Positions 1 through 11,800 of a stretch of DNA of 64,000 nucleotides are shown piece by piece (position 1 is the first letter of the stretch; each line of letters starts with the position of its first letter). The notes beneath the pieces were generated by a model. The model was not told the DNA's origin. It saw only the letters and a program-made list of their open reading frames with translations, and ran no database searches. Position numbers and translations under genes: made by a program. The DNA is from Wuchereria bancrofti (Eukaryota > Nematoda > Chromadorea > Rhabditida > Onchocercidae): positions 8,213,621 to 8,277,620 of the forward strand of contig SSBO01000003.1 of NCBI GenBank assembly GCA_005281725.1. Direction: 5' to 3'.

Positions 1-3000
1 ATGAAAAAAAGAGATTAATTTAAATTAAAAGGTCCTTTTCTTTAAAATAAATAAATAAATAAAAAATAAATTAACCGTTTTCGTTGAAATCTACGTTTTG
101 GAATGATAGGTAAGAGGCAATGAACAATTTCATGACATGCTGGACATGGAAATTTCACTGACCATAACAATGGAACGGTCATTGAGTAAGGATCACGCTG
201 AAAAAAAATTTTTCAAAACGTTGATTTTGACGCAATATTGCTATTCTGTAATAAAATTTAAATAGCTAAGAGTAAAAGTAAAAGTAATTAATGTTACTGT
301 TTTAGAAAATAAAACAAAAAGAAGAAAGATATTTCAAATAATGCAATAATAATAATTTCATTTCATTCAAATAATTTAAAGTTTTTTTCCCTTCAGAGTA
401 TAATATTCATAATTATCAAGCATTAATTAAGAAAATTACAGGAATTTTGAAATTGTATAAATTTCGAAATTATATAAATGTTCAATCTTCAATTATAGAA
501 ATTATATAAATTTTCTGCCTCAAAACACTAACATTAAATTACTTTTGATTTCTTTTTTATAATTTTAAAATTTAATCATTACATTTAAAATTAATAAATT
601 TTGGCATGTGTAAAAACTAAATAATTTTAAAGATAATTTTAAAAAGACATAAACTTTTATTACTCATAAAGATTATTATCTAATTTATATATATAAAAAG
701 TATGCGTACATTAAAATATACATATATATATATTTTAATCCAGTAATTAAAATGATATTAAAAAATGACTTTTGTAAAAGAAAAAAAGAAGGTGTCAAAT
801 TAATATTAAACAGATTAATTAATACTGGGTTAAAATTAGAAATAATAGATTTTTTATATATTAAATATTAGTTTAAAAGATAGGTTATATTTTAAGAAAG
901 AAAGTGATAAAGAAAAATATAATTTTTCGTTTATTTTTTTGCTAATTATTTTTCATCATTTTATTAGTCAAATAGCAGTATGTTAATAATTTCTAAAAAT
1001 TAAAATTTTTCAATAAAATTACAAACATATAATGGTCCAATATAATTTCGAAAACATTTGAAGTGCACATAATGTCCACATGTTTGGACATCAATACCAC
1101 TAGGAACATGAATTAAATTTGCATATTTTGGTGAAACCTGTAATCAAAATAAAAAAACAAATGAAATAATTATGCTAACGAACTGAAACTTCATGCTAAT
1201 TAATTAAGCAATCCATTTGATTAATTTTCTCATTTTCTAATTTATTCATTTTAGTAAAATACTAGATTTAATGAAATTAAAATTGTTCATCATTAATTTT
1301 CCATTATTAAAATTCTTTGTAATTAATACAGTTTTCGTTTAAATCTCCGCATTTTTTTTTTTAAAAAGAGATTCTTTTTTGCATCAAAACTTAACAAAAA
1401 AAAAAATAAGTAAATAAATAAATAAAATAAAATAAAAATAAAAAAAGCTAACAACACTTAGATATTTCCATAAGGAAAATTCAAATTTTTTCTGCATCAT
1501 ATCAGTTACACAAATGCCTCGATTACCATTCATATCCATCATTGATGAGTAATCATTAGGTAATAATAATGAATAATCAGCTGATAAATTACGTTCAATA
1601 GCTAAATAAGTTAATTTAACTTATCTAACACATTTTTTATACTTTTTTAATTGCTTTATATCAAAAATCAATCAATCAATAAATATTATCAATAGAAATA
1701 GATGTCTGATAGAGTGAAGTAAAAACAAGATCAAATGTAGTTCATGATTAATTAAATAATTTATTTATTTATTTATTTATTTGATCAATGAATGATTATT
1801 ATGAGTTAAGGGTTAGAATAAAGCAAAAACATATAAAGCATTAATTTGTTTAGATAAATTTGACAAAAGGTGTAGAGTAAATTGTATGCTGATAAATGTT
1901 GAATTTATCAATATGATAAAATAGCTATTGATAAAAGATAATAGAAGGAAGCAACAAAAAAAATTCATCACTAATTATTATTTGTTTAATTAAACGAACA
2001 GAACAGACCATAATTAACAGTTACGCGACACAAAAGTCCAATAGGATACATCAAAGAGTTCAATGTTACATTATTGCAAATTGAACAGAGATATTCTGAT
2101 GTTACCGATGGCAACTGAAAAAGAAAACAAAAAATATTTTGATATCACATTTACAATTATAAATTCTAATTTCTTAAAATTATTTTTAATTATAAATCAA
2201 AGTTTTTGTTAAATTTTGATAATAAATGAGTTGATAATTCTAATACATATTGGTGAAATTAAAATATGAAATGATATTTCAAAATAAGTTTAAAGTAATA
2301 ACAATTTGAATGCAAATAAATATTCCTTCTAACGAGAAAACAGTAAACAGATCACCTTGCCTAATTAAAAATTTTCCAAAAAGTATTGTCTTAATTAATT
2401 TGATAATTGTCATAACAATTATAATTAATCTAATTAATTTAAGTCTTACTGTAATAGAAGATAAGTCTAATTATACTTACCACTCTTGCAGATATAGATA
2501 CTCTTCGTGTAGATCTCGGTGCTCTTCCCGCAGATCCTGCCTTTCTTACCTCAGATCTCGATGCTCGTTCCGCAGATCCTGCCATTCTTGCTTCAGATCT
2601 CGATCTTCTTTCCGCAGATTTCGGCATTCTTGCATTAGATGCCTGTACCTCTCCCGAAGATCCCGATGCTTCCATAGATCCTCCTCCTGCCCCTTCCGCA
2701 GATCCCGATGCTTCCATAGATCCTCCTCCTCCTCCTTCCGCTGATCCCGATGCTTCCATAGATCCTCCTCCTCCTTCCGCTGATCCCGATGCTTCCATAG
2801 ATCCTCCTTCTCCTTCCGCTGATCCCGATGCTTCCATAGGTCCTCCTTCTCCTTCCGCTGATCCCGATGCTTCCATAGATCCTCCTTCTCCTTCCGCTGA
2901 TCCCGATATTTCCATTGATCCTCCTGCTCCTTCTGCAGACCCCGATACTTCTACCGCAGATTCCATCGTTTCTCCCGTGGATCCCATAATTTCTTCCGCA

Positions 3001-3050
3001 GATTCCATTGTTTCTTCCGTGAATTCCATCATTTCTTCCGCAGACTCCAT
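1..3050 (-). CDS. Chimeric repeat-RING protein, partial tandem duplicate of UBR3 (3' end beyond window)
   Basis: Proposed exons: 3050-2481, 2114-2009, 1601-1456 (or 1453), 1137-1027 and 197-76; the gene continues left of base 1 if the last donor is used. Exons 2-5 are clearly homologous to UBR3 exons 25-28 of the neighbouring gene (CSIC versus CPIC; TCGHYVHFKC versus [26 protein letters not shown] versus [16 protein letters not shown]). Exons 4 and 5 have exactly the UBR3 lengths (111 and 122 nt) and the same phases. Exon 1 is unrelated to UBR3: it begins at ATG 3050, 43 nt after a TTGCTTTCAG acceptor (possible trans-splice site), encodes 190 aa of repeats, and ends at a GTG|GTAAGTAT donor in phase 0, which joins exon 2 in frame. 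If translated, the RING could give E3 activity. The homology of exons 2-5 is solid; linkage to the repeat exon and expression are inference. A pseudogene remains possible, although no stop or frameshift was seen in the RING exons. Confidence 0.6.
2481..3050 (-). repeat. Coding minisatellites (21-, 39- and ~42-bp units) in first exon of chimeric gene
   Basis: Read on the minus strand from ATG 3050 there are three successive repeat families. First come about five 7-aa units of MESAEET type (21 bp). Then about seven 13-14 aa units of GSAEGEGGSMEAS type (39 bp, some 42 bp) between about 2950 and 2660. Last are about three and a half 14-aa units of ARMAGSAERASRSE type down to the donor. Charge shifts from acidic to strongly basic. 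The repeat units lack stop codons in several frames, so long open frames also appear on the plus strand (about 2461-3225) and in another minus frame (3090-2635). Only the ATG 3050 frame reaches the consensus donor at 2480 and matches the downstream RING exons in phase. Confidence 0.8.
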
Positions 3051-3093
3051 TACTAATCAATTTTTTCTTATGGTTTTGAATTGCTTGCAAAAC

Positions 3094-5816
3094 CTGAAAG
3101 CAAGCGAAGTATTAAAAGAACGATATTTTCATCCAATACATTGGTGTAGTATTTGTTACAATGCATTTGTATCATCGATATTTGCAACATTTTTCGTACA
3201 TTTCATTTTCCGCCATATTCTTTGATCTCTAAAAAGTATTTTTGGATGTGCTCGACACTATTGTATGCTTGACCGAATCATTATTGATAAAATGGACAAT
3301 GAATGGATTTTTGTAATATAAATTCACAGTTGCTAGTTTAATAAGAATTAAATATGCAAATTAACAGAAGCATTATCGCTCAGCACGTATTTTTCTCTAG
3401 GCTCATATTCACACATTTGCGCCAAGCATAGTTGTTAACATCAGACTGAAGAGCTTGGCCAAATTTTGAAGGCAATCGTTGGCTGTCAATGTGAATAAAT
3501 ACCCGATTGTATTTGCCGTCAAAAACAAATTTCTTCAAATATTTAATTTATGATTTTACATGTATTTACTTCTTCTGTTTCTGTCACAAATAAGTCTGTA
3601 TGCTGGACAAATAAGCAAGCCTTTAAATGCTCGGTAAATAAGGCTGTAATTAAAATAAAATACTTTGTTGTCTTTTACACAGAGCTATTAATGCCATTGA
3701 AATACAATGCAAACAGTAAAAGTATAACACAGAATATATCAAAATAAAACTTTGAAACAATCAAAGAAATTTTCAGAATTTAATTGAAACAATGATAACG
3801 TAAATCTTTTCGAAGGGACTTTTGTTGCTTTCGTTACATTCTCTGAAATTCTGACACTAAAGGTTAAAAGGTTAAATTCCAGAATGAATTCGCTAGTATC
3901 AATAAATTAATGCTTAAATATCCCACATCAAATGATTATTTCTGGAATATTTGAGAAAAGCGATAGCACTTGCGCTGTTCCTTTTAAAATGACACAGTAG
4001 GAAATGACGGATTACAATTTCAAGGTAAACATTTTAAAATTACATTTATATGAACTTTGAAATTTGCTAATTGAGATAATCCAATATTTACCGTTCTCAT
4101 TATCTGTGTTTGCTTCACTCCTAAAAAAGTGCATGGTGGAATTTACGATAATTTATTTGAACATTTTCTTTAAGTACGAAATAAGTTTAATTAGAAATTC
4201 AGCCAGAAATTTCAATCATCAAATAAGCCGCTGTCTAAATTATCCATTTAATAACTTTCGAAAACACTGAAATTTTTGAAATATCTTCCGTCTCATTACA
4301 GGTACTCATATCAAAATTACCTTTTATTTTATGATACTTTAAGGAAGTCTAATCCCACAGAGCATTTTAATTAGCTGATGAATTGATCAGTCAATTGATT
4401 ATAAATTATAGCTAATTAAGAGCAGTAAAAAAGAAAAACAATTTAAAATATCCCTTTAGGTACTAATTGTCAAAATAAGCTTAAATACTAATTATTAAAA
4501 TGAAAATGTTGAAATTACCAAATCAATCATCTGATTAAGGAATTGATAAGAGAAAGTAAGTGCATCATAAACGGCTTAAATAATAGCATTAACACTAAAA
4601 GATATTTGTGTTGTGATCAAATAAATGCGCAAAAAAATCACTGATGAAACATTTTTAGATTATTTTAAGCATAATAACTTACAAGGAAAATATAAAATAT
4701 CCCTGTATTAGGTATTATTACTACTACTTTCATAGTAAAATAAAAATTTCAATAAAAATTGTTCTATCAATTTTAGTAAATAAATCATTTATAACATCAT
4801 AATCTAATAAGATATACAGGTAATTTTTTGAATTGGTCCTTCCAAAAATGAATTTCTGCAGTATAAATTAGGAATTTTTTTTTATACAGGTAAGAAATAT
4901 GGAGATTTATCACTTATAAATATTACATATATAAGTTATGGATTATTTATGTAATATGCAGTACAGCAATGAAATTATTGTTTTTCTTCATTTGCTTGAG
5001 ATTTATTTATTGTATAACTCCATGTAAATTAAATGTTTATCAATCAAGCAAACTTCTTAAAACACTTAGCAAATTTATCTATTCCTTAAAATACAGCGAC
5101 ACACTTAGATTATAAGAACATTTGTATTTTTCTACACAAACATAATAAAAAATATTCGATGAAGCTAACCGATAAAAAAGAACAAAGAACACCGGACAAA
5201 AAAAAAATTTCAAAATAACAAAAACTCATAAAATTTAAGTATTAAGCAGAAAAAAGGAAACCAACTAGCCATGGTTTGGAAAACAAATAAAAAAAAAAAC
5301 GAAACACTATAATCGAACGTTAATTTGTAAATTAATACTTCTATATATTCAAAGTTGATTAAATACAATTTGCATATGGAAAGGCAAAATGTTTCATAGT
5401 AATCCCGAAGCCAAAGACTGAATTTATGTTCCAATTGAAAGTATATCAGTTTATTCAATATGTTTATTTCCATGATTTATGTGAGATTTCTATTCAACAT
5501 ATTTAACTTTTAAAACTGAAACATAAAAAACGAACATACGATTGCGAATCTTACAATCATTCCTCTCTTCCAAATGCTCAAAATTTCTTGACCAACTAGT
5601 TCAGAAAACAAAAAATTAAATGATATTTAGGAAGCGATTCAGGATTTTCTAACATTATTTAATACTTACGAGTGAAAATAACACAATTACAAAGCAATTA
5701 AGAAGATCGTATTGAAGTAATAGTATCAATTTCAAAGGTTATCTCAAAGACCACCTAAAATTCTCATGATAAGTGATCATTAACTCGAACATAAATGATG
5801 CAATGCTAATAACTTT
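3094..5816. other. Intergenic between UBR3 stop and the chimeric gene
   Basis: No convincing exon was found on either strand. Open frames at 3550-3747, 4064-4270 and 5210-5473 have AT-driven composition and no recognisable motif. The UBR3 3' UTR must lie at the right end; the first minus-strand AATAAA copies after the stop are near 5450-5468. Confidence 0.5.
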
Positions 5817-8800
5817 CTATTGAAGCATATAATGAGCATCACGAAGATAAGATGTTAGATCATCAAAATTGAAAAAATTCACGATTAAATGTTCAAATGA
5901 TTGCATCATCCAATCTGCAGTTAACTTTTCAATACGACGTTTCGATAAAAATAGCGGTTTGCCACGTCTAAAAAAAAAGAAAATAAAGATTTCTGTATTT
6001 TTTAAAAAGAATAAAAAAAAAAATATTAAAGTTTCATAAAAGAAAAGAACCTTAAATTACGATCTTCCTCTCCATGAGCATCCAAATAAACCGAACCCCA
6101 AAGTGCTGCTTTTCGATTACAAACTATCACAATCAGTGAGGTATTCAATGATAGAAAACATCCCACACCACTACTACAAATTAGTGCGTGCTAAAATTAA
6201 GTGAAATTATTGTTGAATAAAAAATTTGCCATAAATATCTTATCTTATTATACAAATATTACTCTAATTTGAAAAATATATTTTCTTTTGGAAGTTTCTA
6301 ACAGTACATAAATTTAGACATAAAATATTATCCCATTCATAACATTTATATACTTCTGATTAAAAAAAAAAGATATATAATGATTAGTGCTTCTTTTTTC
6401 CCTTACAGCAACAGATAGAGCATTTCTTTGTAAAATAAGATTCTTTTTTCTCAAAGGAAACTCTCTCGTTTTATAATTAAAATTTGTTTATAAATCAATC
6501 TATAGATTACGATTTTAAAATTATTCATTTAAAAATGTAAAATGCTTACTCGTTCCACTTCATTTGCAGAAATAGTTTCAGTGGCTGATGTTGTGCAACA
6601 ACTATCCAAGCATGAAAGTTGACCACAAAGAAGACAAATAAATGGCATTCGAGGGACCAATCCACATGCTATACAAGGAACTCCAAAAAATCGAGCAAAT
6701 AAGTCGTCGTAACTTTTTGGCAATGTAAGAAGCGTAAATCTACGCCATCCTAATGGTTCCTTATGTAAATCCTATAACAATACTGTAGAAAGAAGGAGTA
6801 AAAATGTATAATTTGATAAATGCATAACATACGGATCACCTGAAATTATTAAATTTTTTTAATTAAAAGAAATAATTTAACACATTTTGACATAATGATA
6901 AATTGCAAAGAAACCGGTCGTATTTATGTTTTTATTATATCAATGGTAGAAGAACGGCAAAACCTACAATGCTCTATTCAATGATTATAGAATTATGCAA
7001 CAATTCATACCTCTATGAAATTTTTGCAGCTAATCCATCGCAGTACTGCATCAACCCATTTTTCAATATGAGCATAAGGTAGGAATTTAAGAGAAAGTTC
7101 GTCATTATCTGTAATTAATTATATTAAATAAAAAGACAATTGTGAAAATATTCAATGATAACCGGGAAATCCCTAACTCATAGTCTGTGAAAATATCTGA
7201 AAATATTATAAGATCGATTATCTAATAAATTGATTATCACTAGCAATACTAATTACCAATTTGTCATTAGCAATACTAATTACTAATTACCAATGTATTG
7301 CTTTCAATGTACTTAATAAATATGGCTCAATTAGGACAATATTTCTTAAATTGTCTGTTTTCTGCTTTCAGTTGTCACATTTAGTGATACGTTTAAATAT
7401 CATAGCAACCGGCTAAATGGTAGTTGCAGTAATACACGAAAGAAATACCGATCATCAATAGGCAATATACAATAAGATGATAACCAGTTCTATTTAAAAA
7501 ATACAAGATTTAAAAATAATTAGTATTGTCAGCAACTTATAAAAATTTATACAAAACGAGTACTTGTCAGCAATTTATAAATTTCCATGAACGTTGCACG
7601 ACTAATGCAATAATCCTGATCACATTTATATATACGACATTCGTGCCATAATTGTGCGGTAAGACGAGATAAATCTGTGCAAGCATATTGTAAAGCTTTT
7701 TCAAAATCCACTTCATCCTTAAATTTTTCAATTTTAAAAATTTATTCTGAGAAATCTCTAGCATTCAGAAGCTTATCTATGCCAAAAATATTTCATCAGG
7801 AATCACAGAAGAATTCTACATTTACAATTTCGCACTCTAATGAAATAATCAACCAAATTTATTATCAAACTCACTCCATCTTCTAATAAGATATTTTCTG
7901 CTTTCAGATGACGCGAAAAAAGTCTATTTATGACATTTTTCACAGCAAGTGCAAATACCTGAAAGATTAATTTCGATGTTAAACACTTCAAATTCAAATA
8001 AGAATTCAATCAGCAAAATCGAGAAAAAAAATGAAGTAAGCCGACAGTAAAAATGCATCATTGTAATTAGCATAAACGAAATGGAATTAAATATTACAAT
8101 GATTTTATGCAAATTAATAATACCTCATTACTGAATTTCAAACTTTCTGTTCGCCCTAGCTGTGATAACGGCATATGCAAGGCTGCCACAATTGCTGTAC
8201 GAACAATTCCCGCATACAGGATTATCTGGTAAACAAATGATAGTAAACCTGAAAAGGAGAAGTTTGGAAAGATTTTACAATGTAATTTTAGACTCAAATT
8301 AATTTTTTCATTATTATAAAAGTCTTCAAAGAAAAAGAAAAAATTCGACCGGAAGATCCTATCATAAATTACGAATGAGAACAATTCAAAATGTTGACTT
8401 AATGTAGAGAATACGATTCGAAGTTACAAATCAATCAACCAACCGAGAACAATATCACGACAGGTAATCAGAATTATCGATAATCTAATTACGAATAAAT
8501 ATATATTGTGAAAACCTTGCCAAGACCGACATTATTTTGTTTACAGTAATTGTTGAAATAACAAAATAACAAACTTTTCTTATCTTCATTAGTCAAGGAA
8601 TCACTTGTGATGACATAACTACTGATCCGAATCAACGTTGTTTTCAAATCAAACATCACCATTGGAGTGCCTGTCTCTAGTTCTATGTCTTGATCCATAC
8701 GCATTTTCGCTACTTTCGCCTCAACTGTAGACTGAAATCAGTTTAAATCAAAATACGAAAAGAAAAAAAAAGAAAAGTCGTATTAGAAGTACTTTACCTT

Positions 8801-11800
8801 ATCTCAAAATTAAACTTTCTCACTCACTAATAGATCACCAGAAACTTGCGTTTTTTCATTTGATTTCTTTATCTCTTAAAAAAATATAAGTATGCAAATG
8901 AAAAGAGAAAAAAAAACAAAGAAAATTCATACTGATGCCAGAATGTCCGAATCATTTGGCATTAAATGTTCAGCATACTGTTCTTCTAAAGCATCTTCTA
9001 TTGGTGGCTGTTTTTGGTGAAATCCGAAAACTAGCTGCCTCCATTGATAAATTATGAAACTTATATCACGTTTGGTCCCCTGATGACGTGCTCCATATAT
9101 GATATGTTCTGTAACAAAAACATTATGAAAAATAATAAATTATGCATTTGTAGATAATGTTGCAGAATTTTCAAGCATATATATATTTAGGAGGGTACTT
9201 TCTCAAATGTATTTTTGTACCGATACATATAGATGGATGATAACACAGCTGTATTACACGCCATATCTATCAATTTATGTCATTTGAAAAACTTATGGTA
9301 CCATTTGTTTTACTTAAGCCACTTTATAGTTTAAAAAAAAAAATCAATCAGCTTGTCATAATATCTTCGCCATATATTTGAAACTTCCAACTTGATGCTG
9401 TATCAAACTTTAACACTAATAGTGAAGTAGTAATCGTACCATACAAATGAATATCAAATTATATGAAGATGTGTTTGAAAATAAAGTAATCAAACTAATA
9501 TACCTGCCGGTAATTCACGGCAATAGCGATCGGAAAAATTTGACTCAGATAATAAAAGATTTCGTTCCAAATTGCCTCTGAAACAAATGCAAAAACTGAC
9601 TAATTTTACTGAAAAAACAACGTTAAGTCAACATAAGCAATTAGTTAGAAAAAAAAATTAATAACCAAAATATCACTTTGCAAGTCCGAAAGCAAAAATT
9701 TGGCCTCTCCTTGGTGTACTTTCGCTGAAATTACCACGGTAAATTGTCCATTTATGACATAACGAGGTAAAATTTAAAAACAGTTGTTGATATGCCACAA
9801 ATTTCGATTCTTCATTTCCCTATAAATTCAAAATTTAGGGCTCGATAGGTAACGAAAAAAACTGTTTAAATGTTAAACCAACTATGAAATAGTCAAAAAA
9901 TGAAAGTTAACAATGAGTGATTTGTCGGATTTGTAAAAGAACTCAAATAGTATTTTTATTGTATGAAAGGTAAGCGGATCAAATCTGAAAAATCCATCTC
10001 AGAGAGAAAAAAGCACAAAGAATGGCATATGAGTGTCAAAAAAGTAAAGTGAAACAAGGCTTCATATATTACGCGATCGAAACTAGCCAAATGAGATCGA
10101 TAGTGTTTTAATCTGTCGCTAGCTATTAATTTATTCCAGAATATAAGAGGTACAATCATATGATATGATAATACACCAAATGATCATATATTAACCAACT
10201 CACCTGCATATGAGAGCTGTCAGTATTTATAAGTCTTTCCACTTCCTTCGCTAACTCTGCATAATTATTTTCTTGATAGGATACACCAGGTCTGTAACAA
10301 TTTTAGAAAAAATTAACAAAAAAAAAAAGTTTAACTAAAATAAAGTGAACGAAAAACCATTTCACAGTTTCAAACAAACCGTATTCTTTCAACACCGGTA
10401 TCTGGAGCCAAAGGAAGTAAAGTATGAACTGGTGCACGGCATAAAGGGCATGAAATTTCCATTCGTGCTTCCAATGGATCAAGTGACGGTGGTGGACTTT
10501 CCTGAAACAAAATTTCACTTCGTTGTTTGTAATTATGAAATTATGAATATAAGGTAAACAAGCACTATTGGATAATTTGAATGAAATAAAAACAAACAAG
10601 AAGTGTTTGAACATAAGCTTTGTAGCATCCGACATGTGCATAATGACCACATGTACGAACTTCAATACCAGTTGGAGCCTGAATGAGATCTGCATATTTC
10701 GGGAATCGCTGAAAAAAGAATACGAAGATTTAAAATATCCTAGAAATCTATCCCAAGCCTATGTATTTTCATAAAACTAACTGAACTAAGCTGCATATTG
10801 TTGTTATACACTCAAATTTTATGAATATAAATTTAGCAGAACTCACCGTTTGAAGAAGCGAACGACGTGAAGCGCTAAAAATCTTCAACATCATGCGATT
10901 CGTATGTACACTTTTTTCTCCCATTTCCATGAGTGATAACGATGGACAATCTTCAGGTATAGAGTGCTCAACAGCTAAAAGACAAATTAATTATTTGTTT
11001 AAAGTGTCAACAATATTATGGCTAAAGAATGGTATTTGCTTTAGAAAAAAAAAAATGAGGAATAAGATAATGTGTACGTGTAGAAATGTCATTAAAATTA
11101 TGCACGACAGGAGGTAAACCTTAGAAAGATATCATAAAATTTAAACAAGAATTGAACACCTAAGAATAGAATCGATTTGCAACTGAAGAATTACTTATTT
11201 TGAAATGACTTAAAGTTCAGGAACATCTGACAACAAATCGACTTTAAGGGAAAAAGTTACTGTGCAATTAAAAGAAAACCAGCCGTAATTAACAACTATA
11301 CGAGACATCAATCCGATCGGATCAGCCAAAGTACTTGCTGTTGTATCATTGCAAATAGGGCATCTGTAATATCTCACTGGCGAATTCTGAAAAAAAAAAG
11401 CATATAAAAAAGACATTTTTATACAAAATTCAAAAAACAAATCCAACAATTTAAGAAAATAAATTAAAATCTAACAAGAAAGAAGCATCTTTGAAGACAA
11501 ATGAACCCTAAAAAAAAAGATATTTCAAACAACTGCTTTCAGTGCACGCTACTTTGCTGCAAATAATTCGACAAATCAATTTACCTAAAATCTAAAACTT
11601 TGATCAAACAGTAAAATAAGTTAGCAGTAACCTCTGTAGTATCCATTGCATCCATTTGAGTCTGCGTTAGTCCTTCTTTTGCCATCAACTTTTTCATTAG
11701 TATAGCGTTTTTCTTCTTATGAGCTATCATTAAAGCCTGGAAGTGAAAGTATTACGTATTGTTAAGATCACAGTGATAGCAATTTTTCTGATTTCAATAA

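Noticed and set aside
2310..2744. Plus-strand Cys/Arg/Ser-rich open frame
   Set aside because: It is the antisense shadow of the Arg/Ser and Gly/Glu repeats of the minus-strand exon and lacks splice or start context.
2635..3090. Second minus-strand frame (GRRRRIYGSIGIS repeats)
   Set aside because: Starts without ATG after the acceptor and stops before the consensus donor at 2480; the other frame fits the RING exons in phase.
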